Shown in pieces: positions 54,944 to 63,999 of a stretch of DNA of 64,000 bases. The translations under genes were made by a program, and so were the position numbers. Origin of the DNA: Pseudarcicella hirudinis (lineage in GTDB: Bacteria > Bacteroidota > Bacteroidia > Cytophagales > Spirosomataceae); contig NZ_FOXH01000011.1 of NCBI RefSeq assembly GCF_900115665.1, positions 146,671 to 210,670 on the forward strand, given 5' to 3'. The notes under the pieces are model-generated. The model was given only the letters and a program-made list of their open reading frames with translations. It did no database searches and had not been told where the DNA came from. How positions within the stretch are numbered: position 1 is the first letter of the stretch; each line of letters starts with the position of its first letter.

Positions 54944-55789
54944 TCAATTCCGGACAGCTGGCAAAATCGGGCGAATGGTCACAAATGCTCTTAAACGCAG
55001 ATCATCCTTTACATCAATTGGTTCAAATAAATTATACCATCCCGTACGAAAGCCACTTGATCCATAATTGATATGCACAAAAAAGGTATTATTTAACTCA
55101 TGATAGCCATCGATTACGGTAGAATGCCCATAAGAACTAAAGTTACCAAAATGGAAATAAACAGGCCTTCCGGCTTTTATTTCATTTCGAATCAACAGCC
55201 TGACGCTGTCTTCCTTAATCAGGTGCCTAATCTTCTCATTCTTCACTATTTCATCCATCTGAGGTTTTGGGAATGGAATATCTCCTGTTATGCAGGTATA
55301 AAATTCAGCTTTACATTGAAAATGTTTTTCCAGTTGAGGAACAGGATTTACCATTTCCAGATATCTCCCGGTTCCGAAATCCTTCCTTATAGCCTCCGCA
55401 GTCATGAAAATATACCTCGCTACTGCCTCTTTCTTTTCAGGTGCAGAGCCAGGGGTAATTTCCGGAACAAAATCCGCCCAATTCAGCGAATGTCTTTCTA
55501 AAGTATCTCTCACTGCATATCCTTTTGTGCAATTATATTGCACAGAACCAAAGGGTTTCAGCTGATGATAATACAATACCTGAGCCAGGGCTGTACTCCA
55601 GCAACCCAATACCTGATGGTCAGGACTAAAACGGGCATATTCACCCCATTGATCCCAATTCGTTTTCAGTAAAAATGTTTTTTTACTGAAATCTACAGGT
55701 TGCTGCCAGGCAGTCTGCTCTGCGCTGATTTGTCCATACGAACATAGGCTGTAAAAGCCGGATAGAATCACTAAAATTGTTTTTTTCAT
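54944..55789 (-). CDS. Secreted C10 (streptopain-like) cysteine peptidase
   Basis: The 281-residue protein has a signal peptide (residues 1-20, ending CSYGQ). C63 sits in G-C-W-S-T-A-L-A-Q, where C10 enzymes have G-C-V-A-T-A-x-A-Q. The histidine H222 is in Y-G-H-S-T-V-I-D-G-Y, and the family segment F-F-V-H-I-N-Y-G-S-S-G-F-R-T-G-W-Y follows. The active pair is intact, so it should be a papain-fold peptidase, without a visible long propeptide. No inhibitor gene is evident. It faces the EamA gene and is divergent from nothing close; 89 bases separate it from the AraC-type gene upstream. Confidence 0.85.
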   Translation of the reverse strand: MKKTILVILSGFYSLCSYGQISAEQTAWQQPVDFSKKTFLLKTNWDQWGEYARFSPDHQVLGCWSTALAQVLYYHQLKPFGSVQYNCTKGYAVRDTLERHSLNWADFVPEITPGSAPEKKEAVARYIFMTAEAIRKDFGTGRYLEMVNPVPQLEKHFQCKAEFYTCITGDIPFPKPQMDEIVKNEKIRHLIKEDSVRLLIRNEIKAGRPVYFHFGNFSSYGHSTVIDGYHELNNTFFVHINYGSSGFRTGWYNLFEPIDVKDDLRLRAFVTIRPILPAVRN

Positions 55790-55878
55790 TTCGATTAATT
55801 TTTCGGTAAAGTGAGGTATTTAAAAACACTTTCCCCACTCAAAACCTGTTTTGAGTGTAAATTAACCGGCGATAAAAC

Positions 55879-57072
55879 CTAATTTAAGGATTTTATAAAG
55901 TCGTTGGGAGACAAACCTGTGTTCTTTCTGAATACTCTGTAGAAACTTGCTTCAGAGTTAAAACCACAGTCCAGGGCAATTCCCAGCAATGAGAGGTGCG
56001 TTGCTTCCATACTGCTAAGTCTGTTTTTCACTTCCTCCACACGGTATTCATTGACAAGGCTTCTGAAATTCATCCGGAAAGACTGGTTAATTACAGCTGA
56101 AACCGAGGATGCAGGATAATTAATTTTCCGGGCTAAATCCTTCAGACTCAATTCAGGATTAAGAAATAGTTTTTCCTCACTCAGTACCTGAATGATACAG
56201 GTCTTGATTGTCTCAAAATCAATATTATTCTCTGTCAAAGACAGATTGTCTTTCAGTGTTTCCTCTTCGTTTTCAGTGTCCGGGAAAACAGAAAAGTCAG
56301 TACCCGCGAAGGAAACCGGCAATAAATCAAACTGCCTGGAAGTGCTATACAGTTGATAACCCTTCAGACCCAGAAAATAGGTAAGAAAAGCCATAAAAAG
56401 ATAAAATAACTCCAGATGGATAAAGTGGCTGCGGCCAAAAGGAAGAACATTTTCCAGGAGAGATATAGCAGCAAGAGCTAAGACAAAAATTCCTGAAAGT
56501 ACCAATAGATTCCTTAACCAGGTAAATTCCTGGTAACTGGTATTTGATTCATTTTGAAAAAGCCATATCCTGTATTTCCTGATCCGGAGAAAAGAAAGTC
56601 CCCAATATACAATGGCCGATAAAAGTGCCAGCCAATCTTCAAGTCCTTTGATCAGTTGAAAAGAAGCTCTTTCAACCATTTGGTCTTTCAATGCAAAATT
56701 ATGTTCCGGCAATACCACAAAATAAAGCCCCAGGGCATATATCATAAATACAAAAACAGGTATAAAATGTCCGGAATAAATCGTTTTCCAGACAAAATTC
56801 CTGGAGGTTGCCGCGCAGGCATACAAGTAAAACAAAGGCTGAATGGCAGTGTCTATCGCAAGCGGGAAATAACGAAAAGTATTCACATTCCATAAACCCA
56901 GGGTATGCAGCAAAATCTTTGAACTTAACAGCACAAGCGTAATAAGAATACCACATAAAAGATTTTTGCTTATTTCTGATGGTTTGCTGAAAAGTAAAAT
57001 AGTCAGCATGACCATCCCCTGAATCATTCCCAGTAAAACAATCAGATCAAAAAAAGTAATAGAAAACATCAT
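55879..57072 (-). CDS. AraC-family transcriptional regulator with N-terminal membrane domain
   Basis: The 397-residue protein has an N-terminal part with six or seven membrane helices (about residues 5-230). A C-terminal AraC DNA-binding domain (about 295-397) has two helix-turn-helix units. The second reads L-L-G-I-A-L-D-C-G-F-N-S-E-A-S-F-Y-R-V-F-R, and the protein ends N-T-G-L-S-P-N-D-F. Membrane-bound AraC regulators are common in Bacteroidota and are thought to sense an external or membrane signal. It lies upstream of the C10 peptidase gene on the same strand, so control of that gene is possible but unproven. Confidence 0.9.
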   Translation of the reverse strand: MMFSITFFDLIVLLGMIQGMVMLTILLFSKPSEISKNLLCGILITLVLLSSKILLHTLGLWNVNTFRYFPLAIDTAIQPLFYLYACAATSRNFVWKTIYSGHFIPVFVFMIYALGLYFVVLPEHNFALKDQMVERASFQLIKGLEDWLALLSAIVYWGLSFLRIRKYRIWLFQNESNTSYQEFTWLRNLLVLSGIFVLALAAISLLENVLPFGRSHFIHLELFYLFMAFLTYFLGLKGYQLYSTSRQFDLLPVSFAGTDFSVFPDTENEEETLKDNLSLTENNIDFETIKTCIIQVLSEEKLFLNPELSLKDLARKINYPASSVSAVINQSFRMNFRSLVNEYRVEEVKNRLSSMEATHLSLLGIALDCGFNSEASFYRVFRKNTGLSPNDFIKSLN

Positions 57073-57210
57073 TTTACATGCTTAAATCAGGGGATTCCTT
57101 AGCTGAATTTCAATTATTCGATTTTGTGCTGCCATTTTTACTGACATTCTTTAATATTTTGTAATTATGTAACTGAAATATTCTTTCCTCAATATTACAC
57201 CATTTATAAC

Positions 57211-57576
57211 ATGCAAGCTATCAAACCTTTAATCATTTTATCCAAAAGGATCAATATCATCACAATTTGTTCACTGATGATTGTTGCAGGAACTTCAGGC
57301 TGCACTGATCACTTTTTCCCGGACAGATTCATTCCTCTAAATCCTGAAGAGTATTTCAGACCAACTGTTCCGGATTCTATAGAGGTATTTGCCGCTCAAA
57401 ATCCTTCAAGGCCTTATCATGAAATAGGTATTTTCTATTTGTACAATTCAGGAAAGAATGCCGGGCAACAGGTTGGCAGAGCAAAGAAATTCATGGCTGA
57501 TTATGGTGCAAATGCAATTATTCGCCTCGATATTACCGATACTTACCTCAAAGGCGTAGCAGTCCGCTGGAAATAG
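57211..57576 (+). CDS. Small lipoprotein of unknown function
   Basis: The 121-residue protein has a signal peptide and a lipobox (VAGTSGC, cysteine near residue 31). The mature part of about 90 residues contains R-A-K-K-F-M-A-D-Y-G-A-N-A-I-I-R-L-D and ends K-G-V-A-V-R-W-K, which resembles small beta-alpha folds in cell-envelope proteins, but no family is recognised. It is divergent from the AraC-type gene. The 421 bases to its right hold the tracrRNA and the start region of cas9. Confidence 0.72.
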   Translation: MQAIKPLIILSKRINIITICSLMIVAGTSGCTDHFFPDRFIPLNPEEYFRPTVPDSIEVFAAQNPSRPYHEIGIFYLYNSGKNAGQQVGRAKKFMADYGANAIIRLDITDTYLKGVAVRWK

Positions 57577-57773
57577 ATTTAGGTTTTAGGTTAAATAAAG
57601 TTATGGCAAGTTGGGTGAACTGATGATATTATCATGAAACCACTTGATGTTTTTAGTTTTTTGCTATGCGAAACGGTAATCTTTAACGTTTAAAGCTCCT
57701 TCTCACTTAAATTCTTATTTGCCGCATTAAGGTATACCCTGCTTTAAAATTATTCAATAGAATAAAAGCTAGT
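57577..57773. other. Gene-free stretch left of the tracrRNA
   Basis: About 200 bases of AT-rich sequence without a supported gene or RNA. It separates the small lipoprotein gene from the 3' end of the tracrRNA. Confidence 0.4.
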
Positions 57774-57888
57774 AAAAAATAAAAGCCTCCCAGTTTCCCG
57801 TTAGGGTAAGTCGAGAGGCGAACTTGGATGTTTTCACAACGGAATAATCCTTATTGTGAATTGCTTTCAATTTCTGTTACGAATATAA
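57774..57888 (-). ncRNA. Type II-C tracrRNA
   Basis: On the minus strand the region begins (about 57888) with an anti-repeat at 57882-57853 that is complementary to the first part of the CRISPR repeat. About 21 pairs form with one bulged A, plus a weaker outer segment. It continues with an A-A-G-G-A-U-U-A-U-U-C-C nexus-like hairpin and G-U-U-G-U-G-A-A-A-A-C-A-U, elements shared by Bacteroidota Cas9 tracrRNAs. It ends in a strong terminator: stem arms at 57819-57804 and 57800-57785, then TTTTATTTTTT on the minus strand. TATATTCG just upstream resembles a -7 box. It is read away from cas9. The 5' end is an estimate. Confidence 0.85.
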
Positions 57889-57907
57889 ATGATAGTTTTT
57901 ATATAAA

Positions 57908-57953
57908 ATAGCGTATTTCTACTCTATTTTATTTTCATGTATTTCTACGCTAT
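57908..57953. repeat. Combined direct and inverted repeat between tracrRNA and cas9
   Basis: The ten-mer GTATTTCTAC occurs at 57913-57922 and 57939-57948, 26 bases apart. The outer bases form a perfect eight-base inverted repeat, ATAGCGTA (57908-57915) with TACGCTAT (57946-57953). The unit lies in the region that must hold the divergent promoters of tracrRNA and cas9, so it could be an operator. No matching regulator is known to me. Confidence 0.6.
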
Positions 57954-57998
57954 ATCAAAAACCTTATTTTTAGTAATTTCCCTTAAAATTATTTTAAC

Positions 57999-60900
57999 AT
58001 GCGATATATGAAAAATATACTTGGCCTTGACCTAGGCACTAACAGCATTGGCTGGGCATTAATCAATTATAGTTCGGAAAATCACCAAGGCAATATACTC
58101 GGATTAGGATGTCGAATAATTCCAATGTCACAAGATGTATTGGGAAAATTTGACAGCGGTGTATCTATTTCCCAAACTGCTGAAAGAACAGGATATAGAA
58201 GTACAAGAAAGCTCAATCAACGTCAATTGCTACGCAGAGAAAGATTACATAGAGTCTTGAATATTTTAGGATTTCTTCCTAAACATTATTTGGATAGTAT
58301 TGATTTTACTAAATATTATGGTCAGTTTAAACCCGAAACAGAAACCAAGTTGGTCTATAAGAAAGATGAAAATGGAAAATATCAATTCTTATTTCAACAA
58401 TCCTTTCATGAAATGCTTTTGGAATTCAAAGAGAATGGTTGGGAGAATGTAAAAATCCCATACGATTTGACCATTTATTATCTCCGTAAAAAGGCTTTAA
58501 CTCAAAAGATAAAGAAAGAAGAATTGGCATGGTTGATATTAAACTTTAATCAAAAGAGAGGCTACTATCAGTTGCGTGGTGAAGATCTGGATGAAAATAG
58601 TAAAAAGATGAACAAATTTTATACCCTGAAAGTGGTAGATGTTATTGAAGGAGAGAAAGGGAAAAGTGGTATTTGGTATAATGTGGTTCTGGAAAATGGC
58701 TGGATCTACAAAAGAGAGAGTAAAATATCTTTATCAAATTGGATTGATAAAGAGAGAGATTTCATTGTTACCACTGAATTGGATGACAATGGAAAGGTTA
58801 AACTTAATAAATATAATGAAGAAATAAGAAGTTTCCGTTCACCCAAAGAAGACGATTGGGGCTTAAGGAAAATTAGAACAGAACAAATTATTGAGGAATC
58901 AAACAAAGAAGTAGGCACATTTATTTACAATACTTTACTTCAGAATCCTACCCAAAAAATCAATGGGAAATTGATTAGGACAATTGAGCGCAAATTTTAT
59001 AAACAAGAATTAGAGCAGATTCTAAAAAAACAAATGGAGTTTCACAAAGAACTTCAAGACTCTGATTTATATATTAAATGCATTAACGAATTATACAAAC
59101 ATAATGAAGCTCACAAAAGCAATATAAAGAATCGTGGTTTTGATTACCTCTTTATTGAAGACATTATTTTTTATCAACGACCATTGAAAAGCAAAATCAG
59201 CTTGATTAGCGATTGTAGCTTGGAGTTTCGTTTTTATAAAAAAGCAGACCAAACTATTGAAAAGGAGCCTATCAAATGTATTGCTAAATCGCATCCTTTA
59301 TTTCAAGAGTTTAGATTATGGCAGTTTGTTAAAAATCTGAAGATTATTGAAAGACAAAAAGTGGTGAATAGCATAACAAAGTTCGATGAGGATGTTACCA
59401 ATGAGTTTTTCAAAACTGAAGAAGATTGGATAGCATTATATGATTTTCTAAATGACAAAAAAGACGTCACACAAAAGCAATTTCTGGCTAAGTATAAATT
59501 GAAAGAAGATAAATATCGTTGGAATTTTGTAGAAGATAAAACGTACCCATGTAATGAAACCCGCGCTTTGTTCTTAACTAAAGCTGCTAAAATTGAAGGT
59601 ATGACTGCTTCATTTTTTGACAAAAAAAATACAGAAGATTTGTGGCATATTCAATACTCGGTAAATGATAGAGCAGAAATAGAAAGTGCTATAGGCAAGT
59701 TTACAAAGAAGCATAATTTACCAGAAGAATTTGCAAAAGAATTCTCCAATCTTCCCGCATATAAAAGTGAATACGGTTCATTTTCTGCAAAAGCAATTAA
59801 GAAACTATTGCCTTTAATGCGTATGGGTAAGTATTGGAATGTAGAAACTATTGGCTCGAAAACTACAGAAAGAATCAACAAAATATGTACAGGGGAGTAT
59901 GATGAGAACATAAAAAACAGAGTAAGAGAAAAAGCCATAAACCTTACAGAAATTAACAATTTCAAAGGCTTACCTCTTTGGTTAGCATCATATATTGTCT
60001 ACGACAAACACTCTGAAGGTAGTGATACAACTAAATGGAAAAACCCTGATGACATTAGCAATTATTTCAAAAATGAGTTCAAACAGCACTTATTGCGTAA
60101 CCCTATAGTTGAACAAGTCATCACTGAAACTTTGCGAGTAGTAAGAGATCTTTGGAAATACTATGGCAAGGGTAAAGAAGGTTTTTTTGATGAAATACAT
60201 TTGGAATTAGGTAGAGAGATGAAGAATCCTGCTGAAAAACGTAAGCAAATAACTGAAAAAAATTCGCAAAACGAAAATACAAATATCCGTATTAAGGCCC
60301 TGTTGGAAGAATTAAAAAATGACGGTATAGCTGAGGTACGACCTTATTCACTCTCTCAACAAGAAATTTTAAAGATTTATGAAGAAGGTATTTACCTCAA
60401 TGAAAACAGGAAAGACCAATTAGATGCGATTGATAAAATTCGCAAGAATAGCAAGCCTACAACCTCTGATATCCTACGCTATAAATTATGGCTTGAACAA
60501 GGTTACATCTCCCCTTACACTGGAGAAATAATATCACTCGGCGAACTATTTACTACCAAATACCAAATAGAACATATTTTTCCTCAGTCGAGATTTTTTG
60601 ATGATTCGATGAACAATAAGATAATTTGCGAAAGTGAGGTAAATAGCCTGAAGGATAATATGACGGCTTATGAATTTATTAAAAAGCATAGAGGTGTAAG
60701 AGTTGATTTGAATGGTGGTGGATTTGTGAACATTTTAATGGTTGATGTCTATGAGAACCATATCAAGACATATTTTACTAAGAACAAAGTCAAACAAAAG
60801 AATTTATTGAGTGAAGAAATTCCTGAATCGTTTATCAATCGTCAGTTAAATGATAGCCGATACATCAGCAAAGTAATTAAAAACTATTTAAGCAAAATAG

Positions 60901-62567
60901 TTAGAGAGCAAAAAGAAGGAAATCTGGAACAAGATGCTACTTCTAAGAATATAGTGCCTGTTACAGGTGCAATTACCAGCAAAATGAAACAGGATTGGGG
61001 CTTAAATGATGTATGGAATAGCATTATTATTCCAAGATTTGAGCGGTTGAATATGCTTACCAATTCAACGGAATTTGGGCAATGGGAAGACAAACAAGGT
61101 AAGAAAGTATTTCAAACCACAGTACCTAACAATAGTTCTAAGGGGTTTTCTAAGAAGCGAATAGATCATCGGCACCACGCACTAGATGCTTTAGTAATAG
61201 CATGTATAACTAAAGACCATATTAATTATCTCAATTCTATTAATTCCGAAAGAACAAATTATTCTTTGGTTTCAAAGTTAAGAATAATGGAAGAGGTATT
61301 CATTAAAGGTGAAAAGAAGATTGTCCCGAAAGAATTCCACAAACCTTGGGAAACCTTTACCGTAGATGCTAAAAATCAACTATTAAAAACTGTAATAAGT
61401 TTTAAACAAGATACCAGAATTATTAATAAAACAATAAACAGATATCAGAAATATGAAAATGGTAAGAAAATAAGTTCTAAACAAATCAATGGAGAGAATT
61501 GGGCAATACGCCAGCCTTTACACGCAGAAACAGTAAGTGGTAAAGTGTTTTTAAGACGAGAAAAAGAGAATCCGGTTCTATTGAGTACTGCATTAATGCA
61601 AATTGAGGATGTAGTAGACTTGAAAATAAAAACCATCCTCAAACGAAAGGCTAAAGAGTTAAATAATAATGTAGAAGAACTGAAAAAATATTTCAAAAAG
61701 AATCCATTAACGGTTAATGGAAAGGAGACTGAAAGTGTAAAAATTTATGAAATAATAGAAGCCAGTGCCACCCGAAAAACTTTAGATACTACGTTTGACG
61801 AAAAACGAATAGGAAAAATAACAGATACAGGTATTCAAAAAATACTCATGAATCATTTACGACAACCTATTTATCAAAGTGCAATTGATGAAAACGGCAA
61901 AAAAATACCAGCTAATGAAGTTGCTTTTTCAGAAGAAGGATTAGATGCCTTGAGTAGAAATATACAACAATTGAATAATGGAAAATCACATCAGCCTATC
62001 AAAAAAGTACGTGTATTCGAAGAAGGTGGGAAATTTGCTTTAGGACAGACAGGTAATAAGTCTAACAAATATGTGGAAGCAGCTAAAGGTACCAATCTGT
62101 TTTTTGCTATTTATAGAGACAAAAATGGCAAACGTTGTTATCAAACTATTCCATTAAATGAAGCCATTGAACGTCAAAAACAAGGTATAAGAATTGCTCC
62201 GGAAAAAGATAAAGATGGCAATCAGTTATTATTTACACTTTCTCCTAATGATTTGGTGTATATCCCAACGGCGGATGAAATGGAAAACCTTTCGCTAATC
62301 AATTTTGAAAATCTAACGAAAGAGCAGTTTTTTAGAATTTATAAATTTGTCAGCTGTACTGGTGGTGAAGGGCATTTTGTTACAAATAATTATGCAAAAG
62401 AAATTATTTCAAATGAAAATGGTTCAAATAATAAAAATGAAAGAATGCTTGAATTAATTAAATCAAGTACTATTTACGATGAAAAAGAAAAACCCATTAT
62501 GATTAAAACGGTTTGTTGGAAATTAACAACAGATCGCTTAGGAAACCTTAGACTAGCCAAATCATGA
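57999..62567 (+). CDS. cas9: CRISPR-associated endonuclease Cas9, type II-C
   Basis: The 1,522-residue protein is long even for Bacteroidota type II-C. RuvC-I has D11 (GLDLGTNSIGWAL); the Arg-rich bridge helix is at about 63-92; RuvC-II has E736 (IHLELGRE); the HNH domain has H859 (IEHIFPQS); RuvC-III has H1060 and D1063 (HHALDAL). All catalytic residues of an active enzyme are therefore seen. The C-terminal part (about 1330-1480) holds a PAM-interacting/WED-like region with LSPNDLVYIP. A second Met at 58008 fits other family starts equally well. With crRNA and tracrRNA it cuts invading DNA. cas1 follows with an ATGA overlap. The coding sequence is visibly more AT-rich than the genes to its left. 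Confidence 0.97.
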   Translation: MRYMKNILGLDLGTNSIGWALINYSSENHQGNILGLGCRIIPMSQDVLGKFDSGVSISQTAERTGYRSTRKLNQRQLLRRERLHRVLNILGFLPKHYLDSIDFTKYYGQFKPETETKLVYKKDENGKYQFLFQQSFHEMLLEFKENGWENVKIPYDLTIYYLRKKALTQKIKKEELAWLILNFNQKRGYYQLRGEDLDENSKKMNKFYTLKVVDVIEGEKGKSGIWYNVVLENGWIYKRESKISLSNWIDKERDFIVTTELDDNGKVKLNKYNEEIRSFRSPKEDDWGLRKIRTEQIIEESNKEVGTFIYNTLLQNPTQKINGKLIRTIERKFYKQELEQILKKQMEFHKELQDSDLYIKCINELYKHNEAHKSNIKNRGFDYLFIEDIIFYQRPLKSKISLISDCSLEFRFYKKADQTIEKEPIKCIAKSHPLFQEFRLWQFVKNLKIIERQKVVNSITKFDEDVTNEFFKTEEDWIALYDFLNDKKDVTQKQFLAKYKLKEDKYRWNFVEDKTYPCNETRALFLTKAAKIEGMTASFFDKKNTEDLWHIQYSVNDRAEIESAIGKFTKKHNLPEEFAKEFSNLPAYKSEYGSFSAKAIKKLLPLMRMGKYWNVETIGSKTTERINKICTGEYDENIKNRVREKAINLTEINNFKGLPLWLASYIVYDKHSEGSDTTKWKNPDDISNYFKNEFKQHLLRNPIVEQVITETLRVVRDLWKYYGKGKEGFFDEIHLELGREMKNPAEKRKQITEKNSQNENTNIRIKALLEELKNDGIAEVRPYSLSQQEILKIYEEGIYLNENRKDQLDAIDKIRKNSKPTTSDILRYKLWLEQGYISPYTGEIISLGELFTTKYQIEHIFPQSRFFDDSMNNKIICESEVNSLKDNMTAYEFIKKHRGVRVDLNGGGFVNILMVDVYENHIKTYFTKNKVKQKNLLSEEIPESFINRQLNDSRYISKVIKNYLSKIVREQKEGNLEQDATSKNIVPVTGAITSKMKQDWGLNDVWNSIIIPRFERLNMLTNSTEFGQWEDKQGKKVFQTTVPNNSSKGFSKKRIDHRHHALDALVIACITKDHINYLNSINSERTNYSLVSKLRIMEEVFIKGEKKIVPKEFHKPWETFTVDAKNQLLKTVISFKQDTRIINKTINRYQKYENGKKISSKQINGENWAIRQPLHAETVSGKVFLRREKENPVLLSTALMQIEDVVDLKIKTILKRKAKELNNNVEELKKYFKKNPLTVNGKETESVKIYEIIEASATRKTLDTTFDEKRIGKITDTGIQKILMNHLRQPIYQSAIDENGKKIPANEVAFSEEGLDALSRNIQQLNNGKSHQPIKKVRVFEEGGKFALGQTGNKSNKYVEAAKGTNLFFAIYRDKNGKRCYQTIPLNEAIERQKQGIRIAPEKDKDGNQLLFTLSPNDLVYIPTADEMENLSLINFENLTKEQFFRIYKFVSCTGGEGHFVTNNYAKEIISNENGSNNKNERMLELIKSSTIYDEKEKPIMIKTVCWKLTTDRLGNLRLAKS

Positions 62568-63490
62568 TAAAGCGAACGTTATACTTTGGCAATCCGGCTT
62601 ACTTATCAACCAGGTTAGAACAACTGGAAGTACGATTACCGGAACAAAATGAAAGCAAGAGCATCCCCATAGAAGACATTGCTGTGGTGATTTTAGACAA
62701 CCAGCAAATTACCATTACACATACAGTTATAGCTAAATTATTAGCTAATAACGTGGCATTAATTACCTGTAATGATAAGCATCATCCAGTAGGGTTAATG
62801 CTTAATTTGGATGGTCATACCAAACAATCAAAACTTTTCAAACATCAAATAGAGGCAGGAGAACCCTTAAAAAAACAGATTTGGCAACAAACTGTTAAAA
62901 TGAAAATAGAAAACCAAGGTATCGTATTAGATAATTTTGACAGAAATGACTTGTATTTGAAGCAATTAGCTAAAAATGTAAAAAGCGGTGATGCCGAAAA
63001 TGCTGAAGCTCAAGCCGCTCAATATTATTGGAAAACCCTATCTCCCGCTTTAACTAAAGGTGCTAATAGTTTTAAACGAGAACGATTCGGGGAAGACCCC
63101 AATCATCTATTAAATTATGGTTATACTATTTTACGTGCCATAGTGGCACGAAGTTTAGTAGGTAGTGGTTTGTTGCCAACATTAGGAATCTTTCATAGAA
63201 ATCAATACAACGCTTATTGTTTGGCCGATGACATAATGGAACCTTATCGCCCTATTATTGACAATTATATAATTGATATACTACAAAATGATGTAATTAC
63301 CAATGAGCTGAGTCCTGAAATAAAAGCCAAATTATTAAAAATACCAGTACTGGATGTAGAAATTGATAAAGAAAGAAGCCCATTAACTATAGCAGTGCAA
63401 CGCACAACGGCATCATTAGCGAGAAGTTTCGAAACAGGTAAAAATGTAATGATATATCCTAAACAATTGTCATATAAAATAATATTTTAA
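62564..63490 (+). CDS. cas1: CRISPR-associated integrase Cas1, type II
   Basis: The 308-residue protein has the Cas1 beta-sandwich (residues 1-90) and an all-helical catalytic part with metal ligands E148 (NAEAQAAQYYW), H211 (GIFHRNQYNAYCL) and E226 (DDIMEPYRP). It begins inside the cas9 stop codon (ATGA, four-base overlap), so translation is coupled. Cas1 with Cas2 inserts new spacers into the array. The sequence is of the short type found in II-C systems. Confidence 0.96.
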   Translation: MIKRTLYFGNPAYLSTRLEQLEVRLPEQNESKSIPIEDIAVVILDNQQITITHTVIAKLLANNVALITCNDKHHPVGLMLNLDGHTKQSKLFKHQIEAGEPLKKQIWQQTVKMKIENQGIVLDNFDRNDLYLKQLAKNVKSGDAENAEAQAAQYYWKTLSPALTKGANSFKRERFGEDPNHLLNYGYTILRAIVARSLVGSGLLPTLGIFHRNQYNAYCLADDIMEPYRPIIDNYIIDILQNDVITNELSPEIKAKLLKIPVLDVEIDKERSPLTIAVQRTTASLARSFETGKNVMIYPKQLSYKIIF

Positions 63491-63509
63491 AAAAATAATG
63501 GCCTCATAA

Positions 63510-63862
<353 letters not shown>

Positions 63863-63863
<1 letters not shown>

Positions 63864-63911
63864 AAAAATGAGTTATTCTGTCCTTTAATTAGGTAGAATA
63901 ACTCATTTTTT
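63863..63911. terminator. Bidirectional terminator between cas2 and the CRISPR array
   Basis: A perfect 17-base inverted repeat (63863-63879 and 63895-63911, loop of 15) has A-runs outside on the left and T-runs on the right, so it has T-runs on both strands. It would stop the cas operon from the left and array transcripts from the right. Confidence 0.9.
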
Positions 63912-63952
63912 ATACACTTATTTTTATGTAAGTGTCTGACAATCTGCACTAT

Positions 63953-63999
63953 GCAAGGTTGCTCTTGTCGAAGTTAGAAATTTGAAAGCAATTCACAAC
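63953..63999 (-). CRISPR. CRISPR repeat at the window edge (first visible unit of the array)
   Basis: On the minus strand the 47 bases at 63999-63953 begin GTTGTGAATTGCTTTC and end AACCTTGC. This is the length and opening sequence of Bacteroidota II-C repeats (the Bacteroides fragilis type begins GTTGTGATTTGCTTTC). Its first part pairs with the anti-repeat of the tracrRNA at 57853-57882. Only one base of the adjoining spacer lies in the window, so repeat boundaries and spacer number are not measurable. The orientation means crRNAs are read leftward, toward cas2, and this is the leader-distal end of the array. Confidence 0.85.

Noticed and set aside
57577..57773. Possible second tracrRNA or scaRNA left of the tracrRNA
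   Set aside because: I found no second copy of the anti-repeat and no terminator-like hairpin in this stretch.
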